From Phymorhynchus buccinoides (Eukaryota > Mollusca > Gastropoda > Neogastropoda > Raphitomidae), in NCBI GenBank assembly GCA_017654935.2, contig CM065713.1, positions 11,455,386-11,519,385 on the forward strand: a stretch of 64,000 nt of DNA, given 5' to 3'. Below, piece by piece: positions 49,108 through 60,756 of this stretch (its first letter is position 1; every line of letters starts with the position of its first letter). The notes beneath the pieces were generated by a model, which was not told the origin of the DNA, made no database searches, and saw only the letters and a program-made list of their open reading frames with translations. A program made the translations under genes and the position numbers.

Positions 49108-50248
49108 GGATGAGGGGGGTACACCAGACAAAGAAGCAAAATGTTAACAAGCACTGTACACATATATGCAAAGATACAGACGTCTTTAAATAAAACTTCT
49201 TTTTTTTAAAGATACATAAACCAAAATATTTGGAGCACACAAAAAAAACCTCTACAGAAAACGACTTTTTTGTGTGCAATAAAAAAAAAAGAAGAGACCT
49301 GTTTGTTTCAATACACACTCGTACGAAAACAAAAAAGCGAAACAACGGAACGAGAAGCTCATTCTTGTAAGTATATCACAAATGACAAGATGAAAATGCG
49401 TTCATTCTTATTTCAAAGGTTTTTTTTTACAATAATATACACAAAGGGGTGTAGGGGGGGGGTGGGGGGTGAATTCAGCAAAATTATTAGTCACGCAAAA
49501 ACAAAAACAACAAAGTTTGTATGACGATCAAAGACATGTTTCATCATCGTTTAACGAGACACACACCGAGCAAAAAATAAATTAAACGAAACTAAACTTC
49601 CAAAACAAAACAAAAGCTACAACTGTACACATTCTATAATACACATAAACACCGCTTCCGTATAAGCGAAAAACTTTATCCGTGCCAATGACCCGACATT
49701 TTATGGAAGTGCAAAGCACGATTCATGAATTAATCATATAGAAGGGTGGGAGAGAGAAGGGAGAGAAAAAAAAAAAAAAAAAAATGTTATCACATCGAAG
49801 AGCATACACATACATAAAATACATCGTGTCAAATTTGTTCGCATCACCACCTATCTTTCCCCCACCCCCTCCTCCCCCCAAAAAACAACAACACTTTTTC
49901 CTTCTTCACCCTTGTCTCCCTGTCATAAACAAACAACACACATAAAAACGGTAAATGATGATATTGTTTGCAATATGTACAAGGCCATGGCAAGAGATTG
50001 TACCTTTTTTTGTCATGATTAGTTCAGATCCACAGTAAGAGAGAGAGAGAGAGGAGGACAAAATTGTGATGAATATGAATCATGTACATTATGGAAAAAG
50101 TCTCAGGAGAAGTGTGTGAACTTTTGCGAGTATGTACAATGAAAACATCCACCAGAAAAAATACCTTTCTTTTTTTGTTGGTTACTTGGTCACACCACGT
50201 AAAAACAAAAACGTAGCAGAAAGAAATGCAGGCGTGTGTGTGTGTGTG

Positions 50249-50298
<50 letters not shown>

Positions 50299-50850
50299 CG
50301 TGCGTGTGAGAGAGAGAGAGAGAGGGAACCACAAATCAATAAGTTTCATGCGTTTGACGCACATTCAAAGTTTGACAAAAAGAGGTGTACATTATTATTC
50401 TAAGAACTACTCTTTCTTCACCACCACGACCACAACACCTAAATCACATTCAAAGCTTGTGAAGCATAGAAGAAGAGACTGGAGAGAGGGGGGGTGGGGG
50501 GTCAGAGGGGGGGGGGGGGTAATCATAACAGCAGAATGAAGCTGGCATAAGTCTAAGCCGTGCAAAAGTTAATTGGCAGTCCATTTTGTTAACATTTATA
50601 TAAATGCCCCCAAAAATCTTTCATTTACAGACATTTCTTTTCTTGTTAGAATAGACCCATCTTTCCTGCTAACAACATTGAATAATAATTTTAAAAAACA
50701 ACGACCCAACACCGTCGACTTTCAAGAACAGGAAAATCGAAAACGAACAAAACAAAGCACTCCTTTTTCTTATAGAATTGGGCGTACACGCACACACACA
50801 TAATTACGAAAAGGGAATCTTTCTTAAACCGTCTCATTAAAAAAGAAAAA
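49107..50850. other. AT-rich spacer with microsatellites
   Basis: Poly-A (49766-49784), (GT)n with (GA)n at 50233-50325, and G runs near 49455 and 50488-50520. No exon or RNA gene recognised. Confidence 0.6.
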
Positions 50851-50854
50851 CCTC

Positions 50855-51140
50855 CCCAGTGGGGATACCGGGGGGTGCTTGTAACTTCCTCTAATTCTGT
50901 CATTCTCTTTGACTCTGCGACTCTGCCTTTTCCCTTTGCTTACTGTCATCTGCTATCTTTCTATCTCGCTGGTCCATCCATTCTCCTGCCTTTTTTTCTA
51001 GAAATTCTTACAAAGATTTCTTCAGCCGAAGTCGGTCATGCTGGGCCTAACTATTCCTTAGTTGGGCGCATAACGGCAGCATGACACATCTATGCTCGTA
51101 TGACAGGAAACTGTGTGAGCGAACGAAGAAGAAGAAGAAG
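50855..51140 (-). mobile_element. Repeat X, type a, reverse
   Basis: CAGTGGGGATACCGGGGGGT, CTTTGACTCTGCCTTTTCCC, TCAGCCGAAGTCGGTCATGC, TGGGCCTAACTATTCCTTAG, GACAGGAAACTGTGTGAGCG, (GAA)n. Confidence 0.8.
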
Positions 51141-51705
51141 AAAAACAAACATTTACGAACATAAAAGCCAGGTATGTTACTTATTAAATATCCAATTATA
51201 AAAATTCTTTAAAAAAACTGAAAAATGACAATAGCCAAAGACTAAAAACAGTCAAAGCATCGATATATCACTTCAATTGCACAAAGTTATCTTTTGCACA
51301 TACAAACTACGTCCTTTGGCATTGATCATTAATCGTTTCATCACAAAAAAGGGGGAAGGAAAATAAAAGAAAAAAAGAGAAAATATCGCCGCCACCCCAC
51401 CCTCTTCCCAAACTTCTAACCCTTCCTCCCCCTCCCTCCACACACCCCTAACCCCATCACACTTTTTATTCACAATGGTTTATTTACTTATACAGCAGGA
51501 AAAAACACAAAAAACGGCCCATAACGATCCATATTGCACACGTGTTTGAAAACTTACGCCCCGAAAGTCAGGTTTTGAAAGGTAATAATATTATCCGTAA
51601 CAAGCACGAACGATAAAAAGTGACCAGTCTAAGCGAAATGTCTCTGAAGTCAATCGACAAACAATTCAGTTTTCCCTTTGAACAAATACATGGGTGCAAC
51701 TACAC

Positions 51706-51961
51706 AAAATGAAAAAACCTGAAAGGCCGGGGTCCAGGGGTAATGTCCCCCTGCAGCTGAAGAAAAAATTGATTTATGAAGGTATTTTAGTTTCCTTTTT
51801 CCACAATTTACGCAAATGCTTATCTAAAAGTGTTTTTTAAAAATACAGTAGACACACAAAGATCTTGTTTGACAAATATATATAAAAATTAAAAAAAATC
51901 CTTTTCTGGTAAAATTCAAAAACAGGAAATCCTTGTATACCAGGAAAAGTTGCACCCATGA
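51706..51961 (+). repeat. Dispersed repeat, uninterrupted copy
   Basis: ACAAAATGAAAAAACCTGAA, AGGCCGGGGTCCAGGGGTAA, CAAATGCTTATCTAAAAGTG, CAGTAGACACACAAAGATCT, GGAAAAGTTGCACCCATG. It matches 57295-57795, which carries a MITE. Confidence 0.85.
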
Positions 51962-53800
51962 TATGACAAGCAAGGTTAAAGTTGAAAGGCTATCTGATGT
52001 TTTAAAAACAAAAGGTGAGGAAAAGTCAAGGGTCATCTAAAACCTGAAATTCAGCTAAGTCGAGAGATCAAAGGTCAAATGATGCGTCAAGGACGTTGTT
52101 CAAAGGTCATCAGTTAAATGCCTCACGGGTAAAATTCCAAATAAAAGGTTGGTTACATAATCTTGAGAAGAAATTCAAAAAGGTTCTCATCCAATACAAA
52201 AAAGCTCACCATAACTAGACTTTTAACTCACTCTTTACTGGCCGATTGCTTCCCTTTACAACCGTTCAATACTAATGTACGCTATAGCGTACACAACGTT
52301 TAACCATTCACAATTCACAACCCCGCGAAGCCTGGCAACCCAAACTGGTATAGAAGTGTTCCTCTACGGTCCCTTAATAGTTTTCAACCAATGAAATCAC
52401 TTCCAGTCTATTTTTAGTACCGCAATGAATGAAAACGAGTCACTACCCCTCTCTTCGTCTTCTTTGTCATGCTTTTTAAAAAATCTGCTAATAATAAAAA
52501 TTTTACTTTGGAATTATGACATATGCTACCTTTTATTATTATAAACAATACCGCAAATTTTCAAAACTGTGCGGTTAAGCATTATTTTTTTAATATTTTG
52601 TATGTAATGATGCAAACCCGCCTAGTATGGAACGCTTCTGTACGTCAGGTACGCTATAGCCTACGATAGTAAAGAGAGAGAGTTAAACAACCAGATTATA
52701 AAACAACTAGATTATCACCTAGAAAAAACACCCAGGTCCTTTCGTTTTAACTCGACTCTAAACAACTAGATTATCACATTTATGAGAGAGAAAAAAAGAA
52801 AGAAAAAACCCCTGCCTGACTATGGCATAAACTAAAAACCAATCTAAAAATCTCTCCCTTTTCCCCACCCCCCTCCCCTCCCCCAAAATACCCCTCTCCC
52901 CAAACCTTCCCGTTTTTAACATCACAGCTACAACAGGCCTTTAAAAACACTTAACACAGCTGTTTAGCGAATCAAAATAAAATTAAAAAAAAAAAAAATG
53001 GAGGAAAAAGTGCAAGTGAAGTTACAGCATACAATTTTCATCTAACACATAGAATATTCATTCTCCCTTAAAAAATAAATTAAAAAAAAATTAAAATCTG
53101 TACTCTTTCTTTCTTTCAAACCTTGAACATGATTTAAGAGAGATTCTACGCACAAAACGAAAAGTCTACTAAACATTGTCGAGAACGTCATTTACTATGT
53201 AACAACACATTGACATTATGAGATTCCAGCCAACGACAAAGAAAAATCATCATCATCATCATGAACCAATTTCATCATCATCGTATCTGAAGAAGAAGGA
53301 CATTATTTTTTATACATAATAATTAAGGTCAAATATAATCATACATAGAATGAACAAAACATCAGCATAACCACACACACACAAAAAACCTGAACACATC
53401 ATTGCACTCACGAAGAAAGAAATCAAAAACACCTCATTATCATCATTAAAAAAATTATCATCATACATTTTTTTTTTTAAATGGGGGGAAAAAACATGAT
53501 CATAATAACCATTCAAAATGGTCAAACTGGTTAACATTTCACATCATTCATCAACGTAAATGCCATGATGAATCATTATACGAACCCTGATCGTATGTAA
53601 ACATCAAAACAGAACACAAAAACAACTACTCCGTCGCCATCATCGCAATTATTTCACAAGCCAATAATGAAAATAATAATCCTCTTTTTCCTTCCTCCCT
53701 CCTCCTCCCCCCATCCACTGCCCCTCAGACCCCCCCCCCCCCCCCCCTTCCCAATACTCCCCACCCTCACCCCCTATCTATTTCCATGCCCATTTGATTA
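51962..53800. other. AT-rich spacer, no gene recognised
   Basis: Scattered C-rich runs (52860-52905, 53728-53748), a CATCAT block near 53250-53285 and A runs. ORFs are short and without motifs. Confidence 0.5.
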
Positions 53801-53814
53801 TGCTAGACCCTGCT

Positions 53815-54133
53815 TCTTCTTCTTCGATCGCTCAGACAGCTTCCTGTCAATAATGAGCACAGATGCGTCATGCTGACGTCATGCGCCTAACTAAGAAATA
53901 GTTAGGCCCAGCAAGTCCGACTTCGGCTGGAGGAGGAAATCTTTTTGAAAGTGTTTTGTGAAAAAAGGCACAGGAGAATGGACCTGGTAAGGGCAGAAAG
54001 ATAGTAGATGACAGCAAGCAAAGGGGAAAAGGCAGAGTCAAAGAGTGACAGATTAGGAGGAAGTTACAAGCACAGAACTTCCAGAAGGTGGGGGAACTAT
54101 TTATACAAAAGACCCCCCGGCATCCTCACGGGG
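53815..54133 (+). mobile_element. Repeat X, type a, full length
   Basis: TTCTTCTTCTTCGATCGCTC, AGACAGCTTCCTGTCAATAA, CTAACTAAGAAATAGTTAGG, GTCCGACTTCGGCTGGAGGA, AGCACAGAACTTCCAGAAGG, CCCCCCGGCATCCTCACGGG. Confidence 0.82.
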
Positions 54134-54151
54134 GAATAGACCCTGCTATAC

Positions 54152-54326
54152 ACCGTATTTTTCGGACTATAAGACACACCTGATTATAAGGCGCACCCCC
54201 CCAAATTTTACACAAAATTCAGATTGTGTTATTATATTTTCTTACTATATTATCAGTCACATTATAAGGCGCAGGGGTCTCAGTCTGGGAAAAAAGTATC
54301 GCCTTATAGTCCGTAAAATACGGTAC
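54152..54326. mobile_element. Compact TIR element (CCGTATTTTTCGGACTATAA ends)
   Basis: CACCGTATTTTTCGGACTAT, AAGACACACC ... AAAAAAGTATCGCCTTATAG, TCCGTAAAATACGGTA. It is the empty version of the array-bearing copy at 33123-35056. Confidence 0.85.
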
Positions 54327-54869
54327 CTATTGGCCCTAAAATCACTTCCCTAAGAATATCGAGTTTGAAGTAGCTGGCAGTGCCCAGGAGAGAGAGATCA
54401 CAGCAGTCAAGGTGTTTCCATAAATGTGACAGTGCATGGGAAAACCAAGACATAATGGAATTTTGGCATAAATTGAGATGTTAATTTTTCAGGGTGGAGC
54501 AAAGATTCCTTGTTGACACACAGAAAACCGAAGTGAGTTATCTTGTCTAGTTTTTATTTTATAATTATTTGAAGTTTGGCATTCAAAATAGATCATTTGC
54601 AGAAATCGGGATTAGAAGATACAATTTTGCCTCTTTGTTTCTATTGACTTGATTTAGAAAACGGTCAAATAAACAAAGAAATCATTCAAAGTTGTCTTTC
54701 GTGTTGTGCATTCTGCAAGTCTGCTAGAATACGTAACAAAAATAGACATAAATATGCCCTAAATAGAAAATTGATATTTTTGGGGGTTGTTGACCATTTT
54801 GGGCTTTTGCTCAAAACATTCTGAGCGACTAATGTAGGTTTTTCCCATGCACTATCACATAAGTCATAC

Positions 54870-55090
54870 ACTGTCTCTCTCTCTTTCACACACAGTCTCT
54901 CTCTCTCTCTCTCTCTTTCTCCCTCTCTCTATCACAAACACACACATCTTTCTCTTAAAATCAGAGATTGGGCAACACACATACATAGTCTCTGTCTCTC
55001 TCTCTCTCCGACTCACACACACACCTTTGTCTTAAAATCAGAGATTGAGCAACACACACACTCGACTCTCTGTCTATGTCTGTCCGTGTC

Positions 55091-55129
<39 letters not shown>

Positions 55130-55310
55130 GACTCACACACACACACCTTTCTCTTAAAATCAGAGATTGAGCAACGCACATACATACACACTCGACTCTC
55201 TGTCTATGTCTGTCCGTGTCTCTCTGTATCTCTCTCTCTCTCTGACTCACACACAGACACACACACGCACGCACGCACACACACACGCGCACACACACAC
55301 ACACACACCC
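54870..55310. repeat. About 110-bp tandem repeat of (CT)n, (CA)n and AAAATCAGAGATTG
   Basis: TCTTAAAATCAGAGATTGRG, CAACACACA recurs at 54953, 55031 and 55152, each between CT and CA microsatellites, and the array ends in (CA)n to 55308. Confidence 0.85.
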
Positions 55311-55628
55311 CTAACTTAACAACCCACTCTCTTACAACAAGAGACTGGGCACCGAAAAGGACATCTATTTCTCGGTGGGAAAGAAAGGAAAGGGCTTCTG
55401 ACCATCGGCCAATCTAAAACACAGTGTGGGACGCAGTTTCCTACAAGGGAGGCAAACACCGAACAACAACGAAAGCAAGGTCAAGGAAAGGGCGAAAGTC
55501 CACGAAGCGAAAAGGTCAATGACACAAAAGTCCCTATAAAAGTCTGGGACCTCCTTGAACATGAAAAGAGTTTGCTTTTAATAGGAAACCACTGTCTGTG
55601 TGGGGGAAGGTTTGGGGGTGGGTGCATG

Positions 55629-56830
55629 TACAGTAGAGTACTCTTAACACGAAATTCAGGGGACAAAGATTTGTGTGTGTGTGTGTGTGTGTTAACCATA
55701 TTTGTGCTAAGCATATTCGACCAAAAATCGCGGTAAAAAATGTGAAACTGAAGTTCTGCTTACTGAATCGAATGAGCAGTAACGTTTCAGACGACACAAC
55801 TCTGTGCATGATTCGAGAACGCGCATGCATGTGCAGTTCATACTTTCCGACTTCCAACTTCGTGACTAGCACATGGCACAGTAGATTGAACATTTTGAGC
55901 TTTGTGATGGCTTTTTTGCAAAGTTTGTAAGGAAATACTTGGAGGCTCCAGCTTCATCTGGTGCTATCAATGCGAACTGTAGTATGATAAATAACAATCG
56001 GACCGAGTTTTTTGTTTCGTGTGTTAACCATACAGTAAAAATCGCTCCAGTCAAAATTGAAGGGACTGAAACAGGGTTCCCAGGTTTGGAACATGAAACA
56101 AAAAAAAGAATTTATAAGGACCTCAAAAGATTGTAAACGGACCATTGCTAATCTGATTGTATGATATGTTCATGATAGAATACCAATTGTTGACCAAGAG
56201 CACGATGTAGTGAATATTGCACAATGTCTTCAAGCCGGCATTCCAATACGCATGGAACGAATCACTACGCCTTGGTGCGGAAAGACTCACACAGATTGCA
56301 ACGAATTGTCTGACACCGACAACTTTGCATACTGCCAGGTTTTTTTGGTTTTTTCTTTGTCAGAAATTTCTTAGCTGTTAGTCAATTTGTTGATCACCTT
56401 TTTCTTAATAAAACAGGACTTAACAGTACCTTCCAAAAATTAAAAGGACCTCTGTATGAATCCACTTGCTGAAATAAAGCACTTAAAAGGCCTGTTGACC
56501 AAAAACCAATTCACAAGGACTTAAAAGGCGCCTGGGAACCCGGTAAAATTTTATTTTGAGATAGCCAATATTTCGAGTTAAAAAAATTCTTTTCAACATA
56601 GATTATTATACTGGGACCCAAAAAGTATTGTGAGTTATCCAGTGTTTTTGAGTCATCCGTTTTCGAGTTCTCAGTTCTCCATTGTGCTGTGCTGAGAAAA
56701 AAAAGTCTGTGTGATAAACAATTTTAACAAAAAAGTAATAATAAAGATAATTCCGTCCGTTCAAACAGATTTGTGTGCGCTAACCAATATATTGAATTAT
56801 CCAGCTTTGTGTTAAGTGTACTCCACTGTA
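55629..56830. mobile_element. TIR element (CAGTAGAGTACTCTTAACAC ends) hosting a hAT-like insert
   Basis: TA-CAGTAGAGTACTCTTAACAC at the left; TGTGTTAAGTGTACTCCACTG-TA at the right, a TA-flanked 1.2-kb element of Tc1/pogo type. The interior has GTTATCCAGTGTTTTTGAGT. The hAT-like element 56072-56542 is inside. No transposase frame is recognisable. Confidence 0.75.
56072..56542. mobile_element. hAT-like element, empty-site copy of 9361-10492
   Basis: CAGGGTTCCCAGGTTTGGAA, CATGAAACAAAAAAAAG, TTATAAGGACCTCAAAAGAT, CAAGCCGGCATTCCAATACG, CTTGGTGCGGAAAGACTCAC, ending GGCGCCTGGGAACCC. It lacks the 635-bp insert of the other copy. Confidence 0.8.
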
Positions 56831-57294
56831 TGGATCAGACCTGCCTACCTTCTAAACTTTTAACTCTTCTAGTATACTGCATGGGGCGAAGACATTCACC
56901 CCAAGACATCACTCCACACTCCCACCAAATGCAAAGACATTCATTGCCAAGTACCCTGCCATGTGTTTGTCTACTTTCAGAGATTATGTCAGCGTGTGTG
57001 TGTGTGTGTGTGTGTGTGTTTGCGCGATGCACTACCGCTGGGTCGATTTTGGGGTTAACCTGAGGGGCTGGATAGTTTATTACAACAAACGGGGTGGGAA
57101 TTAATGCAAATTTATTCATCTGAGGGATGATTATTAGTGTTTTTCTTATAAGATTTTTTTTAAAAACATACGTTAAAAAACAGCTAAAAAAGAAAAAGTC
57201 TGGTGCAGTCACAATTAAAAAAAAATAACATTATACGAAAGAAATAAAGCAGCAGAAGATTTTTTCAACACGCTCTGCAAGACTATTCCATGGG

Positions 57295-57795
57295 GGAAAC
57301 TACACAAAATGAGAAAACCTGAAAGGCCGGGGTCCAGGGGTAATGTCCCCCTGCAGCTGAAGAAAATATTGATTGATGAAGGTATTTTAGTTTGCTTTTT
57401 TCCACAATTTATACAAATGCTTATTATAGCCCTTTCAACGCCGATGTCGCATTTCGGCACCACACTGATTTAACACCCATGCATAAAAGGCATAAAAGTT
57501 GGATCCAATATCCTTATGTTGTTAATTGTGAGAGATAAGGAAAGGGTTTATTTGACGCATGTCATTGGGAGGATTCACAGTACCTGCAGATGCCAACTTT
57601 TCGTCGCCTAGGTAAGTCTGGTAGAAATATTTGGCTGAAAAATGGCTGGCGGCGAAAAGGGTTAAAGTGTTTGAAAAATACAGTAGACACACAAAGATCT
57701 TGTTCGACAAATTTAATTAAAAAAAAGGACATTCCTTTTCTGGTAAAAGTCAAAAACAGGAAATCCTTGTATATCAGGAAAAGTTGCACCCATGG
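57295..57795 (+). repeat. Dispersed repeat interrupted by a MITE
   Basis: AGGCCGGGGTCCAGGGGTAA ... CAAATGCTTAT, then the MITE, then AAGTGTTTGAAAAATACAGT ... GGAAAAGTTGCACCCATG. Compare 51706-51961. Confidence 0.85.
57426..57665 (+). mobile_element. TTAA-MITE family 1, left target site mutated
   Basis: ATTATAG-CCCTTTCAACGCCGATG ... TGGCTGGCGGCGAAAAGGG-TTAA. Confidence 0.82.
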
Positions 57796-58094
57796 TACTG
57801 TACTAAAATGGGGAGGAAATTAAGAGGAAGACAACATCACTGCAAAGATACAACAATAACGATATGAAAATATAATGACCAGACAATATCAAACAATGCG
57901 CATGCTTCTATACTAGGCCTTCCCACTGGTAAACAGATGCCCAGAAAAAACGAAATAAGTTTCAGGGTGTGTGCGAGTGTGATTGAAAAAAGTGTTTTTT
58001 TCGGCAAACAGCATTCGACCGTTCAATTTATCGCAATCATTCCTGTCGACTGCCTTTATCTTTGAACACAGGAAGCATGTTTGCATCATTGTAG

Positions 58095-58209
58095 AAACAC
58101 ACACATGTACACATACATGCACACACACACACATGCGTGCACGTGCATACTCACATACAAACATGCATGCACACGTACACACACATTCACACACACACAC
58201 ACTCGCACA

Positions 58210-58273
<64 letters not shown>

Positions 58274-58355
58274 TACACACACACACAGACACAAACACAC
58301 ACATACACGTACACACACACATACGCACACACGCACACACACACATACACGCAAA
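58095..58355. repeat. (CA)n microsatellite region
   Basis: 260 nt of CA repeat with TG/CG interruptions. All long frames here are THTHT/CVCVC artefacts. Confidence 0.95.
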
Positions 58356-58611
58356 AGGTTTGACTGCTGTCAATTCTCTCTTTCACTGTCCCTCCAAAAT
58401 TCCTGTTGCACAAACGTGCAACAAAATCTTTGAGAAATATCTCTATACCATACCCCCTCCTCCTCCCTCCTCCCCACCATCACAACGCAAATCTATGCCC
58501 TCCCAACTAAAAGGAGCTCATCGAATGCACCCAGTTTTAATACAATCGATATTGCACAATTTTGCCACTTGTTAAAAAAAACCTTTTCGTTCCAATCCAC
58601 CCTTACATACA

Positions 58612-58846
58612 TACAGTGGAACCTCCCTTATAAGACCTCCCATTATAAGACTCCCTCCCACATAAGACCTGCTTCTCCGAGACATTGCCCTTCTTTGTAA
58701 GTATTAAAACGACCTCCTTTATAAGACCTCATTTTGGGTGATTTTTTGAAGGTCTTATCAGGGAGGTTCCACTGTATTAAAACTACCTCTATAAGACCTC
58801 ATTTGGGATGATTTTTTAAGGTCTTATCAGGGAGGTTCCACTGTAT
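58612..58846. mobile_element. Pogo/Tigger-like MITE with duplicated right end
   Basis: TA-CAGTGGAACCTCCCTTATAA ... CTTATCAGGGAGGTTCCACTG-TATT, followed by a second right half ending at the same GGAGGTTCCACTG-TA (58844). Confidence 0.85.
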
Positions 58847-59555
58847 ATAAAAAACTAAAAAATGCTAGCTTCGCGTCCATATCAAACAAGCCAAACATGT
58901 TGTAGGAAGGACCAAAGAAAAAAAAAAAAAATCATGACACTGTCACACACCTAATTTGAATCCCGTCAGTAAAGCATCTTAGTAGCACTGGTACAATAAT
59001 TATGTCCTAAACCTACCTTATAACAAACCTGCCCCCCTCACCCCCCCCCTCCCACCCCCCTCCCCCCAACCACCATCACCCCCTTTCCTTTTCCTGCACA
59101 ATCACATACGACCCAACGACCCACAGTTCAAAACGCAAAACGCCGATGAAAATAAAATAAAATAAAATAACCCCCGATAATTGTTCAAGCCTATTCTGCG
59201 ACTCTCGTGTCAGTATTATTACTACGCCGTCGTTCGTCTCCGGTGACGACAAAGGTGGGAGAAAGGTCAAGGGCAGCAGGCGTCGTCATGGCGTTGTGAT
59301 GCATGCATGCCTGTGACAGAAAGAAACCTGGTCGCTATAGTCGTGTTGTCCTTTTAGAAAAGGAAAACAAAAAGAAACAAGAAATGAGCACAAAGTTGTT
59401 TTTTTCTTCTTTTTTTTTCTTTTTATAAATAATATACACATACAATACAACATCGTAGTACATTTTGGGATTGTCTGTTTTTATATCAAGCAACCAAAAA
59501 ACAAAAAAAACAAGTGCAACGCCAAGCGGCTGCAAAGTCCCCTCGCAGCATCGCC

Positions 59556-59592
59556 GAGCTACTCCGAAATCGGAATGTGTCGGCTGTACACA
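59556..59592 (-). mobile_element. Repeat X type b scrap
   Basis: CTACTCCGAAATCGGAATGT, GTCGGCTGTACACATACA. Confidence 0.5.
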
Positions 59593-59639
59593 TACATAAA
59601 AACGCATCAAAACAGCACGTAACTGAATAGCTTTTTATA

Positions 59640-60020
59640 TATAGCCTTGGGGTTCGGACCCGTGATTTGAGCGCGCGCTATCATGCGCACACGCGCGCAC
59701 AGAAAAATTCATGACAACTGCGTTATAGACCATTCATCAAGAAATGTTGTAAAAAAAAACTGCATTAAAATACATGCAAAACTTCGCGAGATATTAGCGA
59801 TTATGTGTTTCGGGGTTTGAACCCCGTAACTGGCGCGACCTTGACCTTAATGTAAAACTAAATACATCAGTGGATAGCATGCATCTTTGCAAACAAGTAT
59901 ATCAAATTTGATGATGATAGACTGAATAGTTTTTGAGAAAAACGGATGAATAGTCGGACGGACGGAGGCACGCCGGACGGACCAGACAAAAACAATAGCT
60001 CCTTCAGCTCGGGGACTAAC
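59640..60020. repeat. Unclassified sequence with (GGAC)n motif
   Basis: GGGGTTCGGACCCGTG, GGGGTTTGAACCCCGTAACT, GAAAAACGGATGAATAGTCG and GGACGGACGGA look like part of a dispersed repeat, but no second copy is in the window. Confidence 0.35.
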
Positions 60021-60140
60021 AACTAGAAATGTAAACCAAAAGTGTATGGGGAGCAGCAACAACAACAAATCACACCACAGAGAGAGAATTAAACAGAAAA
60101 AAACAATGTCATCAATCATATGAGAAAATGTTTGGAGATT

Positions 60141-60556
60141 CGGTAAAGGTAAAGATGTGCCACCCCCCATGCATTTCTCGGTTAATTGTATTTTTCCGTT
60201 TTTGCCTTTCTTACCATACATAAAGCTGTATTTTAGGAACATTTTTTAGCTAATTACCTTTTTGGAATACTAACCCTAACCCTAACCCTACCCCTAAACC
60301 TAACCCTATCCCCCCACTATGTACTGCAGTACACCGCGATTTGTCACAGTTGTGGTTCGTTGCGTTTTTCCGTCTTATACGGTGGGGGGTAGGGTTAGGG
60401 TTAGGGCTAGGGTTAGGGTTAGGGTTAGTATTCCAAAAAGGTTATTAGCTAAAAATGTTCCTAAAATACAGCTTTATGTATGGTAAGAAAGGCAATAACG
60501 GAAAAATACAATTCACCGAGATAGGTAGGGGGGGTGGCACATCTTGACCTTTACCG
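60141..60556. mobile_element. Fold-back element with telomere-like repeats, copy 2
   Basis: CGGTAAAGGTAAAGATGTGC, ...ACCATACATAAAGCTGTATT, AATACTAACCCTAACCCTAA, CCTACCCCTAA; then the mirror GGGTTAGGGTTAGGGCTAGG, GTTAGTATTCCAAAAAGG, TTTATGTATGGTAAGAAAGG, GGCACATCTTGACCTTTACC. The CCCTAA tracts are at 60269-60310 and 60384-60428. Confidence 0.9.
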
Positions 60557-60756
60557 GAGATTCAATTATATAGTATAATTTACTTTCTTTTTAATCACAT
60601 CTGTGGCTAGACAATAACACACACACCTTGACAAAACACAACACACACAAACATAAATGAGCACAAAGTTCTCGAGAGCTAATCGGTTAATTTCTTTCCA
60701 ACTTTTTTTTTCTCTGCCCGAATTGAACTGATCTAAATTGTCACAAGGCAGTATTC

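Noticed and set aside
58081..58575. 164-codon THTHT-type ORF and its CVCVC counterpart
   Set aside because: Translation of a (CA)n microsatellite.
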